The notes under the pieces are model-generated. The model was not told the DNA's origin. It did no database searches and saw only the letters and a list, made by a program, of their open reading frames with translations. The position numbers and the translations under genes are program-made. From positions 124,001-188,000 of the forward strand of contig JAIQFE010000005.1 in assembly GCA_020073445.1 (NCBI GenBank): a DNA stretch of 64,000 nt, read 5' to 3'. The first letter of the stretch is position 1. Each line of letters begins with the position of its first letter. Positions 52,748 through 63,200 of the stretch are shown here, piece by piece. The DNA comes from Terriglobia bacterium. GTDB lineage: Bacteria > Acidobacteriota > Terriglobia > Bryobacterales > Bryobacteraceae.

Positions 52748-52828
52748 TCGAGTCGCGAGTTTAGATTTTGTTCGTGTAGGTGTAGTCAAACTTCCAACGG
52801 ATCTGCTAACGGTTGGATTTTAAGATGT

Positions 52829-52915
52829 GCGGTCGTGGCGGAATTGGCAGACGCACTAGCTTGAGGTGCTAGCGGGCGCAAGCTCGTGGAGGTTCAAGTC
52901 CTCTCGACCGCACCA
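52829..52915 (+). tRNA. tRNA-Leu (anticodon GAG)
   Basis: 87 bases including an encoded CCA. Acceptor arms GCGGTCG (52829-52835) and CGACCGC (52905-52911); anticodon loop TTGAGGT gives GAG, reading CTC/CTT; a long variable arm (GCGGGCGCAAGCTCGT region) is typical of Leu; the T-loop is GGTTCAAGTCC. Follows secG by 81 bases. Confidence 0.97.
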
Positions 52916-52974
52916 TATCCTTCCTCCTCTTCTTTTTCCCCGAAAGACTTCTTCGCGCACTGTCAGCCTCGAGT

Positions 52975-52997
52975 ATCACTTGCAGTATGCAAGTGAT
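52975..52997. promoter_or_regulatory. Perfect palindromic operator upstream of the HxlR gene
   Basis: Arms ATCACTTGCA (52975-52984) and TGCAAGTGAT (52988-52997) are exact reverse complements with a three-base centre. It overlaps a -35-like TTGCAG (52980-52985), which is 17 bases from TAATGT (53003-53008), seven bases before the GTG start at 53016. HxlR dimers bind sites of this shape, so autorepression is likely. Confidence 0.75.
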
Positions 52998-53015
52998 CGT
53001 TGTAATGTATTCCAT

Positions 53016-53504
53016 GTGCCCGCGAAGCCCAAGTTAGAGCGCCGGTCGGGTTGCCCGGTCAGCATCTCCCTCGAAATGTTGGGGGACCGCTGGTCGCTGC
53101 TGATCGTCCGCGATCTGATGGTTCGCGGCTATCGCACGTTCAAGGACTTCCAGGGTTCGTCCGAGAAGATCGCCACGAATATCCTGGCGGACCGCTTGAA
53201 GAAGCTCGAAGCCGCCGGCATCGTCCATGCGGAGCCGGAGACGACGGATAGGCGAAGGGTGAACTACCGGCTGACCGAGAAGGGAATCGATCTGGCGCCG
53301 GTGCTGTTGGACTTGCTGATTTGGGCGGCGCGGCATGAAGAAACGGGAGCGCCCTGCGCTCTCATCATGGACATGGAGAAGAATCGCGAAGCAGTCCTGT
53401 CTGAAGCCCGGCGAAGGTGGCGGGAACGGGACTTGACTCCATTGCTCCCTGAATTCAAGGGCAAAAAGGAGACCGGAAGGAAAACGGGAAGGGAAAAACT
53501 ATGA
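53016..53504 (+). CDS. HxlR-family transcription regulator
   Basis: 162 residues from GTG 53016; the longer open frame would run into the tRNA gene. Contains the HxlR core [39 protein letters not shown], with the conserved Cys often used for redox or electrophile sensing, then [51 protein letters not shown]-type wing and dimer helix. The ~45 C-terminal residues are charged. Overlaps the next gene by four bases (ATGA), so it heads a three-gene operon with its own operator. Confidence 0.93.
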   Translation: MPAKPKLERRSGCPVSISLEMLGDRWSLLIVRDLMVRGYRTFKDFQGSSEKIATNILADRLKKLEAAGIVHAEPETTDRRRVNYRLTEKGIDLAPVLLDLLIWAARHEETGAPCALIMDMEKNREAVLSEARRRWRERDLTPLLPEFKGKKETGRKTGREKL

Positions 53505-54616
53505 GCAAGGTACGAGTGTTGGTCGGCACGCGCAAGGGTGCTTTCATTCTGGAGTCGGACGGCAAGCGGCAAAAGTGGGACGTCAGTGGCCCGCATTTCG
53601 CCGGATGGGAACTCTACCACGTAAAAGGATCGCCCGTGGATCCGAATCGTCTATACGCGTCGCAATCCAGCGGCTGGTTCGGGCAGTTGATCCAGCGCTC
53701 CGACGACGGGGGCAAGACCTGGGAGCCGATGGACAACAAGTTCGTGTACGACGGCGTTCCCGGAACTCATCAGTGGTACGACGGAACTCCGCATCCCTGG
53801 GAGTTCAAGCGCGTCTGGCATCTGGAGCCATCCCTCACCGATCCGGACACGGTCTACGCCGGAGTCGAGGACGCCGCGATGTTCCGCACAACCGACGGCG
53901 CGAAGTCGTGGCAGGAGCTATCCGGATTACGCGGCCACGGCTCGGGATCGCGCTGGCAGCCGGGGGCGGGCGGTTTGGGCCTGCACACGATTCTGCTGGA
54001 TCCGAGCGATCCGAAAAGGATGTACATCGCCATCTCGGCGGCCGGCGCGTTTCGCACAGACGACGGCGGCACAACGTGGAAGCCGATTAACCGGGGGCTC
54101 AAGTCCGAATACATCCCCGATCCGAATGCCGAAGTGGGGCATTGTGTTCACCGCATCGCGCTGCACCGGTCTCGCCCCAATGTGCTCTTCATGCAGAAGC
54201 ACTGGGATGTGATGCGCACCGATGACGCCGGCGAGCAGTGGCGCGAAGTCAGCGGGAATCTTCCGACCGATTTCGGATTCGTGATCGACGTCCATGCGCA
54301 CGAGCCCGAGACCATCTATGTGGTCCCGATCAAGAGCGACCGCGAGCACTATCCAATGGACGGAAAGCTGCGGGTGTACCGAAGCAAGACTGGCGGCGAT
54401 GAGTGGGAACCACTCACCAAAGGCCTGCCGCAAAGCGACTGCTACGTCGATGTGCTGCGCGAGGCGATGGCGGTGGACTCGCTCGATTCGTGCGGCGTGT
54501 ACTTCGGCACTACCGGCGGGCAAGTATACGCATCGGCCGATGCCGGGGATAGCTGGATGCCCATCGTTAGGGATCTGCCCGCCGTGCTGTCGGTCGAGGT
54601 CCAGACATTGCCGTGA
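53501..54616 (+). CDS. Cytoplasmic BNR/VPS10-like beta-propeller protein
   Basis: 371 residues, with no signal peptide. Opens [23 protein letters not shown]. Asp-box repeats: [66 protein letters not shown] and [13 protein letters not shown], so a six- or seven-bladed propeller. Sialidase catalytic residues are not evident. The stop overlaps the GTG start of the MoaD/ThiS-like gene, implying joint function. Enzymatic or binding role unknown. Confidence 0.88.
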   Translation: MSKVRVLVGTRKGAFILESDGKRQKWDVSGPHFAGWELYHVKGSPVDPNRLYASQSSGWFGQLIQRSDDGGKTWEPMDNKFVYDGVPGTHQWYDGTPHPWEFKRVWHLEPSLTDPDTVYAGVEDAAMFRTTDGAKSWQELSGLRGHGSGSRWQPGAGGLGLHTILLDPSDPKRMYIAISAAGAFRTDDGGTTWKPINRGLKSEYIPDPNAEVGHCVHRIALHRSRPNVLFMQKHWDVMRTDDAGEQWREVSGNLPTDFGFVIDVHAHEPETIYVVPIKSDREHYPMDGKLRVYRSKTGGDEWEPLTKGLPQSDCYVDVLREAMAVDSLDSCGVYFGTTGGQVYASADAGDSWMPIVRDLPAVLSVEVQTLP

Positions 54617-54921
54617 GCGAAGGCATGATCCGGATCGTCCTTCCGGCGCATCTGCGAACGCTGGCAAAGATCAGCGGCGAGGTGGAGCTTGAGGTGAACG
54701 GCCCCGTTACGCAGCGGTCTCTCCTGGACGCTCTCGAAGCCCGGTATCCGATGCTGCAAGGCACGATTCGCGACCATGTCACGCAGCAGCGCCGGGCATT
54801 CGTGCGATTCTTCGCATGCCAGGAGGATCTGTCGCACGAATCGCCGGACGAGGTGTTGCCGGATGCGGTGGTGTCGGGAGCCGAACCCTTCCTGGTTGTA
54901 GGCGCGATCGCCGGGGGTTAG
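54613..54921 (+). CDS. MoaD/ThiS-like ubiquitin-fold protein with C-terminal Gly-Gly
   Basis: 102 residues from GTG 54613 (GTGA overlap with the propeller gene); ATG 54625 is possible. Beta-grasp pattern: [39 protein letters not shown], and a final strand ending GAIAGG. The terminal Gly-Gly is required for adenylation and thiocarboxylate formation in MoaD/ThiS sulfur carriers. Slightly longer than MoaD (81). No moa or thi gene is near, so it is more likely a carrier or modifier dedicated to the propeller protein. Confidence 0.88.
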   Translation: MSEGMIRIVLPAHLRTLAKISGEVELEVNGPVTQRSLLDALEARYPMLQGTIRDHVTQQRRAFVRFFACQEDLSHESPDEVLPDAVVSGAEPFLVVGAIAGG

Positions 54922-54940
54922 CGGCCGCGTAGGAGCCGCA

Positions 54941-54959
54941 ACCCCCTGGAAACCGGGGT
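54941..54959. terminator. Hairpin after the HxlR/propeller/MoaD-like operon
   Basis: Arms ACCCC (54941-54945) and GGGGT (54955-54959) with CTGGAAACC-like loop, 20 bases after the stop. Weak; no U run. Confidence 0.35.
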
Positions 54960-55011
54960 CTAGACGTTGTACAACTGTATCTGGCCAGAAGCGTTATTGG
55001 CCGGAGGCAGA

Positions 55012-56052
55012 ATGCGCTATCGCTATCTCGTTTCTCTTAGTGCCCTCGTGTGCACGCTTGCGCTTCTAACGGCGCCTATCGCGGGCCAGGCGCCCGCGGC
55101 AGCTAAATCCAAGCAGGCAAAGACGGCTAAGGCCTACACGCCTCCGAAGACGCCGTGGGGAGATCCCGATCTGGAGGGAGTCTGGCCGGGCAACATGGGT
55201 GTTCCCATGCAGCGTCCGGCGAATCTCGGCGAGCGGGCTACGCTGAACGACGCGGAATTCGCGGCGAAAGAAGCGGCGGCGAAGAAGCAGGCGCAGGCGG
55301 ACAGCGAATCGGTCGCGACCAGTGATTCCCGCGTCGGAATCGGCCCGCCATCGTATTGGACGGAGCGCGGCAAGCCGACACGCCAGACTTCGCTGATCGT
55401 CGACCCGCCGAATGGCCGGCTGCCGGAGCTGACGGCCGAGGCAGTGAAGTATCGCAAAGAAGCTCGCGGCGGCAAGGGGATGCCGGGCGAGTGGAAGGGC
55501 GAAGCGGACAGCTACGACGATCTGAACATTTACTATCGCTGCATTTCCCGAGGGCTGCTGGGGTCGGTGATTCCGGTGGTGTACAACAACGGTAACCAGA
55601 TCGTACAAGGTCCGGGATACGTGGCGTTCCGCAACGAAATGATCCATGAGAGCCGCGTGATTCCGCTGGACGGGCGTCCGCATGTCAGCCCGGCGATCAA
55701 GATGGTGATGGGAGATTCGCGCGGGCACTGGGAAGGCAACGACCTCGTCGTCGAGACGACGAATTTCACCGACAAAGACGCCATCGGGTCGAACGGTGCG
55801 GGCTATCCGGGCGATCCCGGGTATCACAGCGATCAGCTCAAGGTGATCGAGCGGTTCACGCGAACCAGCGACAAGACGATGGATTATCGGATTACGGTGA
55901 TCGACGAAAAGACCTGGGTGAAGCCGTGGACCATTCTTATCCAGCTAGAGAAGAACGACGATTATCAGATGATCGAGTACGCCTGCCACGAAGGAAACTA
56001 CGCGATGAGCGATATCCTGAGCGGCGCTCGCACGGACGAAAAGGCCAAATAG
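55012..56052 (+). CDS. Conserved secreted protein of unknown function
   Basis: 346 residues from ATG 55012, preceded by GGAGG. Signal peptide (YLVSLSALVCTLALLTAPIAGQ) then a Lys/Ala segment and the body TPWGDPDLEGVWPGN ... DPPNGRLPELTAEA ... YRCISRGLLGSVIPVVYNNG ... MGDSRGHWEGNDLVVETTNFTDK. This pattern is widespread in secreted proteins of acidobacteria and soil proteobacteria, without known function. The ACA-like repeat of charged residues at 75-95 is coiled. The stop overlaps the carboxylesterase start by one base. Confidence 0.7.
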   Translation: MRYRYLVSLSALVCTLALLTAPIAGQAPAAAKSKQAKTAKAYTPPKTPWGDPDLEGVWPGNMGVPMQRPANLGERATLNDAEFAAKEAAAKKQAQADSESVATSDSRVGIGPPSYWTERGKPTRQTSLIVDPPNGRLPELTAEAVKYRKEARGGKGMPGEWKGEADSYDDLNIYYRCISRGLLGSVIPVVYNNGNQIVQGPGYVAFRNEMIHESRVIPLDGRPHVSPAIKMVMGDSRGHWEGNDLVVETTNFTDKDAIGSNGAGYPGDPGYHSDQLKVIERFTRTSDKTMDYRITVIDEKTWVKPWTILIQLEKNDDYQMIEYACHEGNYAMSDILSGARTDEKAK

Positions 56053-57587
56053 TGAAACGCCTACTCCTGTTCGCTGCAGCCGTGAGCGCATTTGCGGCGG
56101 CCAACGATACGGTCAAACTCGATCCCGGACAGGTCGCCGGCGTCGCCGGTGCAACGCCGGAAATGCGCATTTACAAGGGCATACCGTTCGCCGCGCCTCC
56201 CGTGGGGAATTTGCGCTGGCGAGCTCCGCAACCCGTGTCTCACTGGGATGGTATTCGTCAGGCAGACGCATTCGGACCGGTGTGCATGCAGAATGCTGGC
56301 GGCGGCGGTGGCGGCAATCAGAAGGTGAGCGGCGAGGATTGCCTTTATCTGAACGTCTGGACCGCCGCCAAATCGGCTGGTGAAAAGCGTCCTGTGATGG
56401 TGTGGATCTACGGCGGCGGCTACAACACCGGCTCAGGTTCGCAGCCCGATTATGACGGAGAAGCGCTGGCCAAGAAGGGCGCAGTCGTAATTACTCTCAA
56501 CTACAGGTTAGGGGTCTTCGGCTTCTTCTCCTATCCGGAACTGACGCGCGAGTCTGATCGCCGAGGCGCAGGAAACTTCGGGCTGCTCGATTCCATGGCC
56601 GCGCTGCAGTGGGTGCAGAAGAACATCGCCGCCTTCGGCGGAGATCCGAAGCGGGTGACGATCTTCGGTGAATCGGCGGGTGCAGGCTTGGTCGCAAACC
56701 TTATGGTTTCGCCGCAGGCCAAGGGACTGTTTCATCGGGCGATCGGGGAGAGCAGCGCCTGGAACACCGCGACAATCGGGCGCTTGAACACTCTGGCCGA
56801 AGCGGAGCAGGCCGGCGTCAAGTACGCCGACGGACTCGGTGCAAAGTCGCTCGCGGAATTGCGCGCGAAACCCGCGGACCAAATTCTCAAGGCCGGCCGC
56901 GGCGTAGGGCCGATTGTGGACGGCTGGTCGATCCCGGAAGATCCGGGAACAGTGTTCGCGCAGGGCAAGCAGATCGACGTGCCGGTGCTGGTCGGGTCGA
57001 ATCGCGATGAATCTTTCGGCGCGACGCCGGCGAATGCCGCGCAGTACGCTGAACAATCCCGTAAGCGCTACGGCGATCTCGCGGATAACTTCATGAAGGT
57101 ATATCCGGGCGGATCGGATGAGCAGGTCAAGGATTCCGCGTTCTTCGTAGGGCGCGACGAGATGGCGTTCGTCATGCGGAATTGGGCTCGCATGGAAACC
57201 AAAACCGGAAAGTCGAAGGCTTATGTCTTCTTCTTTACGCATCAGCCGCCAATCCAGCCGAACGCTAAGGCAGGGAAATTTGGACCCGGACCGCACGGCA
57301 GCGCCGTTCACACTTCGGAGCTTCCGTACGTGTTCAACAACCTGCGTGGACCACGCGCGTGGACGGATGTGGATCGCCAAGTGGCAGATACGATGTCTTC
57401 GTATTGGGTGAACTTCGCTGCCACCGGAGATCCCAACGGCAAGGGATTGCCGAAGTGGATTGCATACGACGGCAATAAGAACAAGAGCGCCATGGAGTTC
57501 GGCGATACAGCCGGCATGGGTCCGGCACCGGATGAGGCGAAGCTCGCGGTTTTTCAGGCTTATTACGATAAGCTGTACGCTCACTAG
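56052..57587 (+). CDS. Secreted type B carboxylesterase
   Basis: 511 residues from GTG 56052 with signal peptide (KRLLLFAAAVSAFAAA). Family blocks: RIYKGIPFAAPPVGNLRW, SGEDCLYLNVW, oxyanion loop MVWIYGGGYNTGSG, nucleophile elbow FGESAGAG, acid in VLVGSNRDESF, and His in GSAVHTSELPYVF. Alpha/beta hydrolase acting on esters in the periplasm or outside. Coupled to the preceding gene. Confidence 0.92.
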   Translation: MKRLLLFAAAVSAFAAANDTVKLDPGQVAGVAGATPEMRIYKGIPFAAPPVGNLRWRAPQPVSHWDGIRQADAFGPVCMQNAGGGGGGNQKVSGEDCLYLNVWTAAKSAGEKRPVMVWIYGGGYNTGSGSQPDYDGEALAKKGAVVITLNYRLGVFGFFSYPELTRESDRRGAGNFGLLDSMAALQWVQKNIAAFGGDPKRVTIFGESAGAGLVANLMVSPQAKGLFHRAIGESSAWNTATIGRLNTLAEAEQAGVKYADGLGAKSLAELRAKPADQILKAGRGVGPIVDGWSIPEDPGTVFAQGKQIDVPVLVGSNRDESFGATPANAAQYAEQSRKRYGDLADNFMKVYPGGSDEQVKDSAFFVGRDEMAFVMRNWARMETKTGKSKAYVFFFTHQPPIQPNAKAGKFGPGPHGSAVHTSELPYVFNNLRGPRAWTDVDRQVADTMSSYWVNFAATGDPNGKGLPKWIAYDGNKNKSAMEFGDTAGMGPAPDEAKLAVFQAYYDKLYAH

Positions 57588-57694
57588 TGGGGTCAGGCTT
57601 TCAAGCCTGCCGCCCGGCTTTCCAGCCGGCGCTCCCCATGAACAAGAAAAGCCGGGCGGAAGCCCGTCTGCAGCCTCGAAAGGCTGACCCCACT
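57586..57694. repeat. 109-base nested inverted repeat (potential cruciform)
   Basis: Outer arms 57586-57610 and 57670-57694 are 25 bases with three mismatches; inner arms CCGCCCGGCTT (57610-57620) and AAGCCGGGCGG (57649-57659) are perfect. It begins inside the stop region of the carboxylesterase and ends 22 bases before the PQQ gene. No coding potential. Probably a dispersed non-autonomous palindromic element. Confidence 0.8.
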
Positions 57695-57716
57695 TTCTAA
57701 TAGGAGACTTGAATCC

Positions 57717-59546
57717 ATGCGACGGTCCTTAGCGCTACTGACGGCGATTCTTGTCCCAGGGCTTGTCGGACAATCCAAGACGCCCGCCGCTGACTGGCCG
57801 ATGTTCAACCGCGACCTGGCCAGCACGCGCTATTCGCCGCTCTCGCAGATCACCACCGCCAACGTCGCCAAACTCGCGCAGGTCTGGTCGTACCGATTGC
57901 AGCCGTCGAGTTTCCGTTTCGCCACGGCGGGCGGGGCCGCGGAAGTCGTACCGATTGTCGTGAACGGGGTGATGTATATCTCCACGCAGACGCGCGTGGT
58001 CGCCCTGAATCCCGAGAGCGGGAAGGAGATTTGGAACTACGATGTAGCGGGCGGACAAGCTTCGCCTCGCGGTGTCGCCTACTGGCCCGGCGACCGCCAG
58101 AATCCGCCACGGATCATGTTCACAAACGGCCGCAATCTCGTCGCTTTGAATGCGAGCACTGGAAAGCTCGATCCGGGATTCGCGAAAGAGGGCATTCTGG
58201 ATATGGTGGTGCCGTACAACGGCGTCCCGACCATTTTCAAGAATCTCGTGCTGGTGGGCGCAAGCACCGGAGAGAAAGAAAACGGTCCGCCGGGAAATTC
58301 GCGCGCGTACGACGCTCGTACAGGCGTGAAGTTGTGGGAGTTTCAATCGATACCGGGCCCGGGCCAGGTCGGGCATGAATCGTGGTTGAGTGACGGCTGG
58401 AAGGATCGCTCCGGCGCGAATATTTGGGGCTGGTACATGACGGCTGACGAGGAGCGAGGCATCCTCTACATGCCCTTCGGAGCGGCGGCCGCCAACTACT
58501 ACGGCGGCGACCGGCCGGGCGCGAATCTCTTCGGCAATTCGGTGGTCGCTGTGGACGCCAACACTGGAAAATACAAGTGGCATTTCCAGGTGGTCCATCA
58601 CGACCTTTGGGATTACGACATGCCGCCCGCGCCGGGCTTGGTCGACATCGTCAAAGACGGGAAGAAGATTCCCGCGCTGGCGGCGATGGGGAAATCGGGT
58701 TGGATGTTTATTCTGGATCGCGTCACCGGCAAGCCCGTCTTCGGAGTGGAGGAGCGTGCCGTTCCCAAAGGGGACGTTCCAGGCGAATGGTATTCGCCCA
58801 CCCAGCCGTTTCCTGTAAAGCCTCCCGCGCTGGCGCGGACGAGTCTCAAGCGTGAGGACCTGGTCACCGCCGACGATACGACTCCCGAACACGCCAAGGC
58901 CTGCCTGGAACTGTGGGAGAAGAATCTCTTCTATAACGCTGGTCCGTTCACGCCCTGGCTGTTTCACGAAGAGGGTGCCCCGCCGCGCGTGACCATTTCG
59001 TTCCCGGGGGCGACTGGAGGCGCGAGTTGGGGCGGCATGGCTTCCGATCCGAAGTTGGGCTACATCTTCGTGCAGACTAAGGACAGCCCGCTGACCGGCT
59101 GGATCGAGAAGAAGAAGGACGGCACGCGGTATGAGAACGCCAATCTTCCTTACGATCGCGTGAACGGCACCGCAGGGGCGTTCGCCGTCGGCGGACTACC
59201 GTGCTACAAACCGCCATGGAGCCGCATCATCGCAGTCAACGCCAACACTGGCGACATCGCTTGGCAGACGACGCTCGGCACCAACCAGTCGCTACCGGAG
59301 GGCAAGCGCAATGTTGGAGGATCGGGAAGCGCGGGTCCCATGGTGACCGCGGGCGGTCTGGTGTTCATCGGTGCCGCTACTGACAATCGCTTTCGCGCGT
59401 TCGATTCGAAAACCGGCAGAGAGTTGTGGGCTGGCCAGCTCGAACGGCAAGGCAACGCCGTGCCGATGACGTATCAAGCGAAGAACGGCAAGCAGTATGT
59501 GGCCGTGACGGCGTCGGATACGGTGGTCGTATTCGGGCTGCCTTAA
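57717..59546 (+). CDS. PQQ-dependent dehydrogenase-type propeller protein
   Basis: 609 residues behind AGGAGA. Signal peptide, then DWPMFNRDLASTRYSPLSQITTANVAKLAQVWSYRLQP, the start of the quinoprotein dehydrogenase fold. Repeats such as VVALNPESGKEIWNYDVAGG, VVAVDANTGKYKWHFQVVHHDLWDYDMPP and AVNANTGDIAWQTTLG are typical of membrane or soluble quinoproteins; it ends FRAFDSKTGRELWAGQLERQGNAVPMTYQAKNGKQYVAVTASD. No heme site. Oxidises a sugar or alcohol, substrate unknown. Ends four bases into the convergent PEP-CTERM gene. Confidence 0.9.
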   Translation: MRRSLALLTAILVPGLVGQSKTPAADWPMFNRDLASTRYSPLSQITTANVAKLAQVWSYRLQPSSFRFATAGGAAEVVPIVVNGVMYISTQTRVVALNPESGKEIWNYDVAGGQASPRGVAYWPGDRQNPPRIMFTNGRNLVALNASTGKLDPGFAKEGILDMVVPYNGVPTIFKNLVLVGASTGEKENGPPGNSRAYDARTGVKLWEFQSIPGPGQVGHESWLSDGWKDRSGANIWGWYMTADEERGILYMPFGAAAANYYGGDRPGANLFGNSVVAVDANTGKYKWHFQVVHHDLWDYDMPPAPGLVDIVKDGKKIPALAAMGKSGWMFILDRVTGKPVFGVEERAVPKGDVPGEWYSPTQPFPVKPPALARTSLKREDLVTADDTTPEHAKACLELWEKNLFYNAGPFTPWLFHEEGAPPRVTISFPGATGGASWGGMASDPKLGYIFVQTKDSPLTGWIEKKKDGTRYENANLPYDRVNGTAGAFAVGGLPCYKPPWSRIIAVNANTGDIAWQTTLGTNQSLPEGKRNVGGSGSAGPMVTAGGLVFIGAATDNRFRAFDSKTGRELWAGQLERQGNAVPMTYQAKNGKQYVAVTASDTVVVFGLP

Positions 59547-60181
59547 GCTAGCCCGATCTTACGCCGACCGGCCCAAACAAAAGCCACCAGCGGAATTATC
59601 AGGAGAGCCGCGGAAGACGGCTCAGGCACCGCGGAGGGGGCATCAGCGACGGTAGGAGCCGGAACCCCGATTCCGTCGAAAGTCAGGATCGCGGGATTAG
59701 CCGAATCCAGGTCGATCGCGAGGAACGGGCTGAGAGGTGATGCGGAACTGGTGGGAAGCGGATTGAGGCTGCTGTCCAGAATCGAGAAAATGAACTCGTC
59801 CGGAGTACCGGCGTCGACGTTGGTGGTGAAGGAAAGAAGAAAGCTAAGCGTATCTCCCGCTACGAAATCTTGCACGAAGACGTTTGCAACATCCGCATCG
59901 GTTAGCGTCACCGTTGACGACAGATCTCCCAGGACGGCGCCCAACGTGAACAGCGGGGATGCTGAGGGGCTACCACCAAATCCGAACTGAAAGTCACTGA
60001 GCACTACAGAATTGTTGCCGTCACCGGAGCCGGTGCCGTCAGCGAGTTCGAACGCCAGCGAGAACGGCCCGCCCGGAAGGATTCCCAAGCCGGCGGTATC
60101 TAGGGTCACAGTCTTGACCACGTCTGCCCGGATGGCCGAGACGGCCACCGTCAGCAATAGCAACACACGAAACGTTTTCAT
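59543..60181 (-). CDS. PEP-CTERM sorted exosortase substrate
   Basis: 212 residues behind GGAGGAT. Signal peptide, Ser/Thr/Asp-rich beta-type body, and the sorting tail VPEPSSAALLIIPLVAFVWAGRRK, i.e. the PEP motif, a hydrophobic helix and a basic end. Exosortase (EpsH) would recognise and cleave this. No exosortase gene is in the window. It is 30 bases downstream of the large repeat protein on the same strand. Confidence 0.93.
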   Translation of the reverse strand: MKTFRVLLLLTVAVSAIRADVVKTVTLDTAGLGILPGGPFSLAFELADGTGSGDGNNSVVLSDFQFGFGGSPSASPLFTLGAVLGDLSSTVTLTDADVANVFVQDFVAGDTLSFLLSFTTNVDAGTPDEFIFSILDSSLNPLPTSSASPLSPFLAIDLDSANPAILTFDGIGVPAPTVADAPSAVPEPSSAALLIIPLVAFVWAGRRKIGLA

Positions 60182-60211
60182 CTAAGATCCTCCGATCTCT
60201 GCTGGTGATTT

Positions 60212-63200
60212 CTATTGGCTTGGGGTACCGCTGAACACTCTCGTGGTGGTCCATATCGGTGGAACCCCCTTTGCCGTCCGCCCTGGGGAAAATGTCAGGT
60301 TAAGATTAACGGCCTGCCCAACTGCGAGGCCATTGGGAGCAGCCACAACCAGCGAGCTTCCGCTGGGAGACTGGCAAAAAGTTACTGGGGGTGGCGGGAC
60401 GATTCCGCAGGTGCCGCCGACACACGGCGTCCCGGTCATGGGAAGGCCATCGACAACCAGATAGATCGGACCCGGAATGGCAGGGCCCTGGTTTGTAAGG
60501 CGGATTTGCTGGAGATAGTTTGTTCCCGTGAAGTTCGACGTGAACGCGCCGCGCACGACCGAGACTTGGCTGCTCACATCGGCGGCACCGCAAGCCGACG
60601 CGCTTTGGCTGGCGTTGAACGTCTTGCCTGCGATTGTTACGGTACCCGATCGCAATCCGCCCGAGTTAAGATCGGCTTGCAGCGTTACCGAACCGATGCC
60701 CGAACCGGAAGCAGCGCCGGCCACGGTAATCCAGCTTGCGTTGGATGCCGCCGACCAGGAGCAGCCTGCCGGAGCCAACACGTTGACAGTCAGGCTACCT
60801 CCACTTGCGCTGAAGATCTGGCTTATCGGGCTGATGTCGTACGTACATGCGCCAGTCTGTGAGACGGTAACGGTTTTCCCTGCGATCGAGATTGTTCCGT
60901 CGCGCGGCGTCGTGTTGGGATTTGCGTCGACCGTGTACGGTTGAACCGTTGGAGACTTTGGCAAGAGCGTGATCCAGGGCGTGACGGTACTGGCTCCCCA
61001 GGCACACGAGGATGCACTGGGAGTAACCACCAAACTGCCGGATCCCCCGCTGGCGGCGATCGTCGGGTTTAGAGGACCGACCACAAAGGAGCACGGCGGC
61101 GCTGCGAGGACCGTGAATGCGCCGGCCAGCGTGAACGGCGTCCCGGACTGAGGTGTCACCACCACATCCCTGGCTCCGGCTGTTGCTCCGGTCAGATCGA
61201 ATGTGGTCGAAAGCACAGAAGGACCGACGTTTGAAGTAGATGATCCCAAGATGTCCGGGAAACCGGGGCTGCTTAGTTTAACTTGAGCGTTGTTCAGGAT
61301 GGGACCGCCAGCGAGAGCGACATTTACCGGACCCGAATTCGTCCCCTCACCCGGCGAGACGCTAATACAGGGACCCGACACGCAGGGAACGTAACCCAAG
61401 GAATCTTCGAATCTGGGAACGGGAAGGGTCGCGCTGGGCTGGCCCGCTGCGGCTGTGGAGGAGAACGGAGCGAAGCTCGTGATCACTTGAACCGTCGTGT
61501 TAGGCGGTGCATTCAGCAGCGTGTAGGGGACGTCGGCAGCTTCCAGCGCGTTGGGATTCGCGAAGAGAACTTCGTATACCGCCACATTGCTCGCAGTCAG
61601 GGTGCCAGACGCCGGACTGTAAGGTCCGGCTCCGTTCGCATCGGCATTGGTTAAGACCATTACGCCCGTGACAGAGTGAGTGATGATGTTTACCAGAGGC
61701 ACCGATGTCGGGACTTGAACAGATGCTCCCGGCGGAACATTGGAGAACCGAAGTGCAAAGCGGGTGCCAGAGTTAGCAATCCCCGCAGCGGTGATCCCGG
61801 TGTTTAATCCGCCGAATCCGACTGAAGCGAAAGGATAACCGGCGGACGACCCAGCAGAGCACGTGACTGGATTGAGGGGTACGTCCAAAGGCTTGTTAAC
61901 GGAATCATTCTGATACTGGAAGCCGCTCTCAGTATCGTATTCGGCGCCGGGAACGCTCTGGGCCGCCTGTGGTGGATAGCTTGTTCCGCCGCCATACGAG
62001 TAGAAGGGCTTTGGCGTCCCATTCGCGCAGGAGATCGCAATATTCTGGGTCTTCCAGGCGTTGCTGTACCCTTCTTGAAGATGAACCGATGAATTTGCGG
62101 AGACTGGCGCAATTAATCCCAACGCAACTGTCGCAACAGCGCGCTGGGGAACATCGATCGCGATCAGGTTTGAGCCAAGAGTTGAAATGGTCGCCGTTAT
62201 AGACCGAGTGGTATTAACCGTAGTAACTCCGAGACTCGCGGCATTCGCGCGAACATTGGTGATGCGGATTAGCCTGTGAGCATTCGGTCCCGGAGGGTCA
62301 ACCGGCACCCCCACGAAGGTGATCGCGTTGCTGCGGCTTGGATCGAGCTGACCCTGAAAGACGTTCGGGCGGCCGCAGCCGTAACTATTCGGGGCGGGCC
62401 TGCCATTCGCTCCATCGCAAAAGGCTCCGGCACCGAAGCCGTTCTGGACACCGTTATAAGTTGAGCCCAAGACAAAACCTGATCCGGGGTCACCAGTGCC
62501 GACAATGGCGCATACGCCCGGGCCGGAAGGGCCTGTGTCTGCGGCGCCGTCATGGCCGCAGTTCAGGAGCGGCCGTCCGGTGATGGCGGAATTCGGTTCG
62601 TCGACCATCAATAACGCTTCTGTGAAACTTCCGGCGGTCAATCTGGCAGTGAGAGGAACATCGTACGCCACAGAGAGAGTGACCTGCGGTACTGGCTGCC
62701 CCGCCGGTGTGGGAGTGCCGCCTTGACAGCCCAAGAAGATGTCGCCCAACATCTCCGCAATTCCCTCAGCTCGGATCAGTGATGGGAAGCTTGAGCTGCT
62801 GGTGCAACTCAAACTCGCGCCTGAACCAGGACTGGTTGGACTGGGAAAGGCACCCAGGCACAAAAGTGACGTGCACGGAGCCGACGCCGCGCGATCCACG
62901 AACCTGGGAACCGGGTACGTGCTGCTTGCCCGTTCGGATGCCCCTCCCTGCGAATAGAATGGAGCAAACCCGACGGTAACTTGAAGGCCCGCACCGGACC
63001 CGCCGTTTACCGTGAAGGGAACATCGGCGAATTCCAGGTTGAGCGGATCGGCATAGAGAATCTCGTATACGGCGAGGTTACTGCTAGAAGTCAGTAGCGT
63101 GTTGAAGGAGGGCGCAAAAGGCCCCGCACCCGCGGAATCCGCAGCCGTGAGGACCATCACGCCGGTCGAACAGGACGGGTCCGGATTGCAGCCCTGCCGG

